Below are positions 56,405 through 64,000 of a stretch of DNA of 64,000 bases, one piece after another; positions within the stretch are counted from its first letter, which is position 1, and every line of letters begins with the position of its first letter. Source of the stretch: Turnera subulata (lineage: Eukaryota > Streptophyta > Magnoliopsida > Malpighiales > Passifloraceae); the NCBI GenBank assembly GCA_028386065.3, contig JAKUCV010000897.1, positions 302,549-366,548 on the forward strand, read 5' to 3'. The notes under the pieces were generated by a model. The model had not been told where the DNA came from, did no database searches, and saw only the letters and a program-made list of their open reading frames with translations. The position numbers were made by a program, and so were the translations under genes.

Positions 56405-56929
56405 CAACAAAAATGGAGTTGGTAGAAGAGGAGATAAGAAATATCCGTATGCATTTACTTATTAGGTTGGGTTATGTGTTATTAATTTTTAAAGTAATCA
56501 CATCTAAAATTTATGTCACTAATTTTTTTCCTCCTGAAAAAATGTTGTTGGTAAATTAGTCTTCCTCAATACACTAAGCCAAGGAAAACTACAAAAGCGT
56601 ACTCCTGAAATTATAATTTCAGAGTAAGTTAATTTTTCAATTATAAATTTTTTACATTTAATTTTTATATTTTCACAATCATTTTCTTTTTATCCTATGT
56701 TTTTTTAAGTATTTAATTTTTTTATTTATGCAAAAAAAATATTCAACTTTTCTTAATTTGATGAAATTATTTTTTAATTCAATCTACTTTGATTTATCTC
56801 TCTTAATAAATCTTAATACATAAAATAAATTATTAACTCCCCGTGTCTACTAGTTAACTATAAATTCATTACATGTTTTAAGATTAATCCATCTTTCCGG
56901 GTGGGTATTTTTGTGCTTTGGCTAACAGC
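56405..56929. other. AT-rich spacer, no gene seen
   Basis: Very AT-rich. Nothing recognisable. Confidence 0.35.
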
Positions 56930-58797
56930 CACAAATATGTCTGTCTCCCTTCTTTTATTTTTTGTTTGATTTATTTGGTTGTTTTACAAATAAGCCTAAT
57001 AATATACATAAAATATTTGGATTTAACTCGGGAAAAAAATGATATTTGGGTTTAACAAACAATCTCCGCGCGGGTAAGTGGAAAAGGAAGTAGTTTTTTT
57101 TATGTCCTAATTTTAAGGTTGCCACAAATATGTCTGTCGTCTCTCTTCTTTTATTTTCGTTTGATTTATTTGGTTGTTTTACAAAAACCTTCTCAAAACG
57201 AATTATATGGATCACCGGAATCCGTTCTAATCGAGAGTTTGGAAATAGCTAAGAAGAGAAGAGTCTGTATTCACCATGGTTTTGAATTCCATACAAAAAT
57301 AGAAGGGATTGTATTCGATTGTGTTTTTGATAATTGGCGACGATGGAAGTGGAAAGCAAGAAAGTCAATATTTGATAGGGAATCGGCCAAAAGGTTTGAT
57401 TTTTACAATAGAATCCGCCAATTGCTTTTTTTTATTTGCTTATTTTCTTAGCTGAATCAATGTGAAACTCTTCCCTCTCAGTCTCCTGTTTTGTTATTTT
57501 ACCTCTGCCTTTCAATCTTTTTGGAGGACATAATGTTGAATATATAGAAAATTGGGTTATACAATTTCATGTCTTTTGTTTCTTCAGAGTGTGTTCTGCA
57601 GGTCTGCTAACATAGAGTGGTTAAATGGTTTACTTGAAACTGTCTTTACCCATTTTGGTTTCCTATTTTCTTTTTGCATCTTCTTAGATGAACTTTTTAA
57701 GTCGATTCCAAAGTATTTCTCCAATGCTCTCTACTCCTCAAATGACTGACTTTATTTAGAGAATAGGTGTACTGCCAGTTTTCCCTGCTGATCGTAGATA
57801 AATGCCATAACCACTTGCAAGCTTTGTCAAATATACTAGATAGAAGTGCTAGAAATATCCAAAAGTTTGCCATAGAATCTTCCCATAGTGAGCAAAACCA
57901 TTTAAATGCTTCTAGATTGCTTCTTCAAAGAGTATCTCATTCTCACCTTAACCTACTAACAGAAAACAGATTGCCTGAACGGGTCAATCAGAGAACCAAA
58001 CGTTGTAAAACTGACACTTGAGTTCCTTTTTGCGTGAAGCTCATTTCTGATACTTGTCGACATTTACCAAGAAAACATTCTAGTTAGCCCTGTTTTGTTA
58101 TTAGCTTCCACATATGGTTACAAAGCGGTTCAGTGATTCTATAATATATATAGTAGGTGCTGTTGACGAAAATTTTTTCCAAACCCTACTCATCAAGGCT
58201 CATTAATCTTCTTTTTTTTTTTCTTTTTAAATTCAACCTTTGGTAACCATGTAGCAGTTTCTCCCCCTACTTGCTGCTTTTCGCATCTTTTCTCTCAGGA
58301 TTGACTTGTAGTTATATATATGTTTTTTCTATTGCAGTAGAAGAATTGCCATTTAGTGGGCTAGAAAACCAATGGATAGCACCAGTTGGAGGCCGACTGG
58401 CCCAGCAGAAGAGCCTGCTATGGAAACATTTAATTGGAGAAACCAGTTGCAACTTGATTCACGGCAGAGAATTGTAAACAAAATGTAAGTACTTTTCTTT
58501 CTTCTGATATCTGATCTAACCATTGGTCATTATTAACAAATATTTTATGGATGATTCCAGCCCTATAAACATGTTGTAGAGTTCTGTTCCATGATATAGG
58601 TTTTTATCTCCATATTCCTTTGAAGATGAAAAACTTGTTGTTCATTTGGACTTAATCTTGGATCCATTTATGAAACTTTGCGGTTAACATTTCAAGTTCT
58701 GCACATATACTGCAGATAGCTTTAGAAAGGAATCTTTCCCTCATACAAACTAGAAAAGGATATAACGATAGACAAGATTGGTGAAAAACGGGCAAGT
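56930..58797 (+). repeat. Copy B of MED15 5' region (segmental duplication)
   Basis: From about 56990 it follows copy A (33518-35315) closely for 1.8 kb, including the unknown frame near 57170-57430, the two small shared blocks and MED15 exon 1. A 60-bp piece (gccacaaatatgtctgtc to ggttgttttacaaa) is present twice here (56930 and 57119). Copy B keeps the uninterrupted target of the Pack-MULE. It continues past the copia insertion for a few tens of bases (63705-63743). Confidence 0.85.
58372..58484 (+). pseudogene. Isolated MED15 exon 1, copy B
   Basis: 113 bases from ATG to AT, followed by a gtaagt donor, encoding the same MDSTSWRPTGPAEEP start as 34877-34989. The following KIX exons are not present in the window after it; a copia element and then unrelated DNA follow. 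It therefore cannot make MED15. Confidence 0.8.
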
Positions 58798-58802
58798 CTC
58801 TC

Positions 58803-59193
58803 TGAAGGAAAAAAATTAAGGAAAGGGTGTATTTGAGAAAATGTTTGTGTGAGTATTTAGTTTTGCAAAATAAGGAAGGACTAAGAACTTGACATAGGAA
58901 AACAGAGGACTTGAAGAAACAGAGGAGCAACTCACACGTTTTTGGTTATTACATTCAAGGAAAGCACACCACACTTGCATTACATGATTGTATTTATAGA
59001 TGTACAACCGACGTAACATTCCAAAATATCTTAACTTTTTTCCTGATTTTTATTTAGTGCACTAAGATTTTTCTAGATAGTCATTAATTGTTTACATAAA
59101 AATCTTAACTTTATGTTGATTTTTATTTATTTCTCTCAGATTTTTCTGGATAAGAATGTTCTAGAGGTTGCAGGAAGTAATCATGCTTCAACA
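58803..59193 (-). repeat. Copia 3' LTR
   Basis: Ends tgaaggaaaaa and catgcttcaaca. Matches 63315-63704 with few differences. Confidence 0.9.
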
Positions 59194-62100
59194 GTCCTCC
59201 TTGATTTCTTGCTGCAAATTCCCAAAGCTTCTCTAAGCTTCTCAAATCTTTCTTTGGGCAATGCTTTCGTCAAAATATCAGCTAGATTATCTGTGGAATT
59301 GCAATAGACAAGATTGACTTCATTAGCTTGCTGCACTTCTCGAATGAAGTGAAATTTGATCTTCATGTGCTTTGTCCTGCCATGAAACACTGGATTTTTG
59401 GATATTGCTATTGCAAATTGATTGTCCACCATAATCTCAGTAGCTTCTTCTTGATCTTCCTTGAGATCATGCAACATTTTTCTTAACCAAATTGCTTGGT
59501 TGAAGGCAGCAGCAGCTGCTACATATTCTGCTTCTACAGTAGACTGAGCAACAATGTCTTGTTTCCTGGAATTCCAAGAGAAAACAGTAGTACCAAGGGA
59601 AAACAAATACCCTGATGTGCTTTTCATATCATCATGAGAACCAGCCCAGTCTCTATCAGAAAATCCATGCAGTTTAGTCTCTTGTTTCTGCTGAAACCAA
59701 ACACCAAAATCAACAGTGCCTTCTATATATCTTAGCACCCATTTTGCTGTTTTAAAGTGTAACTCACTAGGAGCATGCATGAATCTTGAAAGTAAGCTAG
59801 CAGCAAACATAATATCTGGTCAGGTTGCTGTAAGGTATAGGAGGCAGCCTATTAAACTTCTGTATTGAGAAGCATCAACCTTCTCAAAACCATCTTCCTT
59901 GCTTAGCTTCTCATTCAAAGCCAAAGGTATACTGACAAGCTTGCAATCAATATTCTTAAACTTCTTTAGTATTTCCAAGGCATACTTCCTTTGGCTTATG
60001 AAGACTCCTCCTTTAGTTTGACATATTTCCATGCCAAGAAAATATGCTATTTCTCCCAAATCAGTCATCTCAAATACTCTACTCATCTCCATTTTGAATT
60101 GCTTCACAAGCTTTGGATTGTTTCCTGTGACTAACAAGTCATCCACATACAAGGACACAATCAGCAAATTTGACTTTGTTGTTTTCACATATAGAGTGGC
60201 TTCATTTTTGCTCCTTTGAAAACCCAATTGGATTAGATACTCATCTATCCTTGTATACCAGGCTCTAGGAGCTTGTTTCAGGCCATATAGAGTCTTTTTC
60301 AGGAGGTAGACTTTCTCTTCACTGTCTTTAACAATGAAACCTTGAGGCTGCTCAACATAAATTTCTTCATCAAGAAATTCATTATAAAAGGCTGATTTTA
60401 CATCCAATTGGAAGATTTTCTAGCCTTTTTGGGCAGCCAAGGCTAGTAGTAGCCTAATTGTATCATGCCTTGCCACTGGAGCAAAAATTTCAGTAAAGTC
60501 TACTCCAAATTGTTGAGAGTAGCCCTTCACAACCAACCTAGCCTTCAGCTTATTCACAGAACCATCTGCATTCAACTTGGTTCTATAAACCCATTTAACT
60601 CCAATGACATTTTTGTGACCTGGTCTATCAACCAAACACCAAGTCTAATTCTTTTCTATCATATTCATCTCCTCCTACATTGCATCTCTTCATCCAGAAA
60701 TTTTACTTGCTTCTTCATAAGTTGTAGGCTCTAGAACAGCAACATTATATCTCTGATATATATCAGCAAGGGTTCTAGTGCCTCTAACTGACTCTTCTTC
60801 TTCCTCCTCCTCATCTACTTCTTGAGGCTCACCATTATCTTGATTTATTTGCTGAGACAAGACTTGAGAAAGTTGATGATCATCCTTGGAATTTTGCCAA
60901 TTACAGGATGCATTTTCATCAAACTTAACATTTCTACTAACAATAACCTTCTCAGTTTTAGGATTATAAGCTCTGTACCCTTTAGAAACAGAGCTATATC
61001 CCACAAAGATTCCAACTTCAGCCTTATGTTCCAGCTTGTCCCTCTTAACATCAGGTATGTGTGTATAACATACACAACCAAATACCCGCAAGTGCTCCAG
61101 AGATGGTTGTTTATATTTAAAATAGGCTGCTCACAGAAGCTCTAGACAATAAAACTCCATTTGAAGCCATTCCAAGCCTCAAATGGAGTTTTATTGTCTA
61201 GAGCTTTTGTGGGCAGCCTATTTTGAATATAAACAGCAGTATTCACCGCCTCTGCCTAAAAGCTCTTAGGCATCTGTTTCTTAAATAAGAGACACCTAGC
61301 CATCTCCATGACTATTCTATTTTTTCTTTCACTAACTCCATTTTGTTGTGGATTATAACTTACTATGAGCTGATGAGAGATGCCAGTTTCTTCACAAAAT
61401 TTGTTAAAATTTTGTGAAGTGTATTCGGTCCCATTATCTGACCTTAGGACCTTTATAGAGCAGCCACTCTGATTTTCTACCAAAGCTTTGAATTTTTAGA
61501 ACACTTCAAACACCTCAGATTTTTGCTTCAAGAAATAAACCCAACACATTCTTGAAAAATCATCTATAAAGAGGATAAAGTACCTGCAGCCTCCCAAAAA
61601 GGTGCTTTCATTGGTCCACAAATATCTGTATGCACTAATTGTAATTTTTCTAAGGCTCTCCAAGATTTGTTGACTGGAAATGACAACTTTGATTGCTTTC
61701 CCTGTTGACAGACTTCACAAACAGCAGAGCATTCTCCAATAGCAGGCATATTATGCACTATTTCCTTAGCATGAAGATTTTTTAAGGAAGTATAGTTGAC
61801 ATGACGTAGCCTTTTATGCCAAAGAGAGGTCATATCAATTGTGCTTGCATATGAATAAGCATTATTGTTCCTCAAATTTAATGAGAAACTTTTATCCTTC
61901 ATGCCAACAGAAAATAGTTTGTTGTTTGCAGCATCATATATAGTGCATGCATTATCTTTAAATATCAATGAATAATTTCTCTCTAGTAATTGGCCCACAC
62001 TTAATAAATTCTGATCAAGTTTGGAAACATATAAAACTTCTGAAATAAATTTGGTACCTGATGGAGTCTCAACTACAATAGTACCTTTTCCTTTGACGTC

Positions 62101-63194
62101 GATGTAGTCTCCATTCCCAATCCTGACCTTCGAGAGATAAGACTCGTCTAAGTCTGAAAAAGCATCAATTTTGTGTGTCATGTGGTGTGTGCAACCACTG
62201 TCAATGAGTCAATCACCGCTCCTTGCTGTTGTATAACATGATGCAACGAACAATTGTTCTTCTCGCGCTTCATCTTTCTGGTTTTCAACACATTGAGCCT
62301 GCTGATCCTGCTGCTGCTTCTTGAGCTGGCATACTTTATCAACATGGCCTGTCTTTTTGCAATTTTTGCATTGTGCATCAGGTCTGAACCAACAATACTT
62401 CTCCGAATGATTTGTTTTCTTGCAGAAAGTACAAGCTGGAAATTGTTTTTTCTGACCAAATTTGGTGTCGCCATTGTACTTCTTCTGTTTTCCCTTCTTC
62501 TCTCCAGCTTTTGACTGTTGGTGTTGGACTGATGCTTGCTTTTATGTTTAACATTCATAGCTCCCTCTGCTTGAATTCCTTGCCTGAGTACTCTGCTTTG
62601 CTCTTGAGCTTGTAAAGAATGAACAAGCTCTTGCAACGTTATTTCAGACAGATCTTTTGATTCTTCCAACGAGGAGATTTTTGATTCAAATCTCTCTGGA
62701 AGACTCACCAACACCTTCTCAACTACCCTCTTGTCTGGGAGATCTTCCAAAAGTCTAATTTGGTTGACAATTTTCATCAACCTATCAGAAAATTCTTTGA
62801 GTGACCCAGCCTCCTCCATCCTCAAAAACTCAAATTCGCGTCTGAGATTGAGGACCTGCATCTGTCTTGATTTTTGGCTTCCCAAAAACTCCACCTTCAA
62901 CTTATCCCAAGCTTCTTTGGTAGTTTGACAAGCCATAATTCTTGTAAAAATTTCTTCAGACACCAACGAAAAAATTACAGATAAAGCTTAATAACCTTTT
63001 GCAATTTCTTCGTTGTGCTGCTTAATTTGATTTATAGTGGCTTGTTCCGAGAGTGGGGTTGGATTTACACCAACATCAACAACCTCCCACAAGCCATAAG
63101 CTTGTAGATAAGCCTTCATCTTCACAGCCCAAGTTTGGAAATTTTCACCTGCGAACACAGGTGGTGTGGATACTGTGAAGTTTCTTGACATCAT
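59181..63194 (-). pseudogene. Copia gag-pol polyprotein, disabled
   Basis: It starts at 63194 (MMSRNFTVSTPPVFAGENF). Gag UBN2 part runs to about 62600, with a zinc-knuckle-like [14 protein letters not shown] near 62340. Protease LIDSGCTHHMTH (62200), gag-pre-integrase SLWHKRLRHVNYTSLKNLH, integrase [18 protein letters not shown] and VLRSDNGTEYTSQNFNKF, then reverse transcriptase with YVDDLLVTGN (about 60140) and RNase H (SGYLFSLGTTVFSWNSRKQD, VEAEYVAAAA) follow. Stops interrupt it at about 62986 (TAA), 62207 (TGA before LIDSG), 61500, 60420 (TAG) and 59818 (TGA), with a one-base shift near 61590. Three of the stops sit where Trp (TGG) or Arg (CGA) is expected. An inverted duplication lies at 61108-61235. 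Confidence 0.9.
61108..61235. repeat. 60-bp inverted duplication (hairpin) in copia integrase region
   Basis: Arms 61108-61167 and 61176-61235 are inverted copies with four mismatches, separated by an 8-base loop (cattccaa). The right arm is the normal coding copy (minus strand AVYIQNRLPTKALDNKTPFE); the left is an extra copy inserted before PSLEHLRVFGCVCY. Confidence 0.95.
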
Positions 63195-63314
63195 TTACAG
63201 AGTGGAATGGTGGGATTTTTAAGATATAGTAAAGGCTGAATTTTTTGTGTTTTGGGAGAGAATATAGGTGTTGGGTTTATGGTCCCTTAAGAACAAGGGT
63301 GCTCCGCTACCAAT

Positions 63315-63704
63315 TGAAGGAAAAAATTAAGGAAAAGGTGCATTTGAGAAATTGTTTGTGTGAGTATTTAGTTTTGCAAAATAAGGAAGGACTAAGAACT
63401 TGACATAGGAAAACAGAGGACTTGAAGAAACAGAGGAGCAACTCACACGTTTTTGGTTATTACATTCAAGGAAAGCACACCACACTTGCATTATATGATT
63501 GTATTTATAGATGTACAACCGACTTAACATTCCAAAATATCTTAACTTCTTTCCTGATTTTTATTTAGTGCACTAAGATTTTTCTAGATAGTCAATAATT
63601 GTTTACATAAAAATCTTAACTTTATGTTGATTTTTATTTAATGCTCTCAGATTTTTCTGGATAAGAATATTCTAGAGGTTGCAGGAAGTAATCATGCTTC
63701 AACA
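63315..63704 (-). repeat. Copia 5' LTR
   Basis: Bounded by tgaaggaaaaa and catgcttcaaca. On the minus strand it is the upstream LTR, next to the primer site. Confidence 0.9.
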
Positions 63705-63743
63705 CTCTCCCAAGAGTTTCTGTGAGAAGCTAGGCACTATACA

Positions 63744-64000
63744 TGATATAAATGGGCCTATGCCCGTGAACAGGCCCAATGGATAATAACCGAGGCCGGG
63801 CCCAAAGGCGTATAAGGCCCAAGATCGTGAATGAGGCCCCCGAAATCAGGACCTCTGGACATCCCACAACATGTGGACTTGGATGACAAGGACCCGTGGC
63901 TAAGTACTCTTGACCCGAAGGCCCTTGACCTGGAGGCCCTTGACTTGAAGACCCTTGACCCGAGCCTATGGACGAGGCCTAGAACCTGGAGGCCCGAGAG
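63744..64000. mobile_element. Probable start of another LTR element, cut by window edge
   Basis: Homology to copy A stops after actatacat and tgatataaatgggcctatgc begins, a TG start with GGGCC-rich text typical of plant LTRs. About 63909-63965 is a 15-bp tandem repeat (ttgacccgaaggccc type, four units). The other end is not visible. Confidence 0.4.

Larger units (their letters stand above)
58803..63704 (-). mobile_element. Near full-length Ty1/copia retrotransposon
   Basis: LTRs of about 390 bp lie at 58803-59193 and 63315-63704, with 5-bp duplications ctctc (58798-58802, 63705-63709). The homologous copy A site has one ctctc. On the minus strand the primer site (ttggtagcggagc, 63302-63314) and polypurine tract (aatcaaggaggac, 59194-59206) are in place. 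It is about 4.9 kb. Gag, protease, integrase, reverse transcriptase and RNase H are all recognisable, but stops, one shift and an inverted duplication disable it. The LTRs differ at few positions, so the insertion is fairly recent. Confidence 0.95.

Noticed and set aside
55821..56425. Overlapping 118- and 124-codon ORFs
   Set aside because: They run across the inverted arms of a MITE-like palindrome and are not conserved proteins.
56955..57215. 86-codon minus-strand ORF with internal repeat
   Set aside because: It is created by the 60-bp internal direct repeat in copy B, antisense to the duplicated region.
58372..58484. A second complete MED15 gene
   Set aside because: Only exon 1 is present; no later KIX exons occur in the following 5.5 kb.

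Overview
The window is repeat-rich nuclear DNA from a flowering plant, most likely a eudicot. The evidence is intron-rich plant genes (a plant-type glutamate-receptor-like channel, a nepenthesin-type aspartic protease, a zeta glutathione transferase, a Mediator MED15/KIX-type gene), Ty3 and Ty1 retrotransposons with plant-type LTRs, Stowaway, hAT, CACTA and Mutator elements, and a scrap of organellar DNA carrying tRNA-His. The species cannot be named from sequence alone.

Layout. 1-3620: 3' end and long LTR of a Ty3 element. 3669-4946: a foldback element and a MITE. 5759-8989: zeta-class GST/maleylacetoacetate isomerase gene, minus strand, nine recognised coding exons. 9600-10060: degenerate telomere-like repeat. 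10292-12627: Ty3 LTR, primer site and gag fragment. 13007-22206: remnants of large Ty1 (SIRE/Maximus-like) elements on the minus strand, with a small membrane-protein gene (16556-16759) between them. 22260-24260: Ty3 pol end and a second LTR carrying a SINE. 24290-28880: a roughly 120-bp satellite split by a 3.69-kb solo LTR. 29062-31650: CACTA element carrying exons and introns of an ARIA-like armadillo gene. 31737-32020: Stowaway MITE. 32246-33517: Pack-MULE carrying a JMJ32-like JmjC fragment. 33518-39850: a rearranged MED15-like gene. 40235-41626: aspartic protease, minus. 42131-42739: unknown ORF. 43580-44100: organellar insert with trnH, then a 29-bp minisatellite. 44286-44650: hAT MITE. 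44888-49424: complete GLR gene, minus, five exons. 50590-53065: Ty1 copia remnant broken by a hAT element. 53542-55649: solo LTR containing an antisense 5S-rRNA-like promoter region. 55945-56394: palindromic element. 56990-58797: second copy of the MED15 5' region, interrupted at 58803-63704 by a nearly full-length Ty1 copia element. 63744 to the end: probable start of another LTR element.

The probably functional genes are the GST, the aspartic protease, the GLR channel and perhaps the small membrane protein. They are unrelated neighbours, not a pathway. The novelty lies in rearrangement: two transposons of different superfamilies have each captured a host gene fragment, the MED15-like gene has lost its glutamine-rich centre in exchange for foreign coding sequence, and the duplicated MED15 head gives natural empty sites that date and prove two insertions. 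No CRISPR array, operon or prokaryotic system is present. Exon limits were placed by hand from splice signals and family resemblance.
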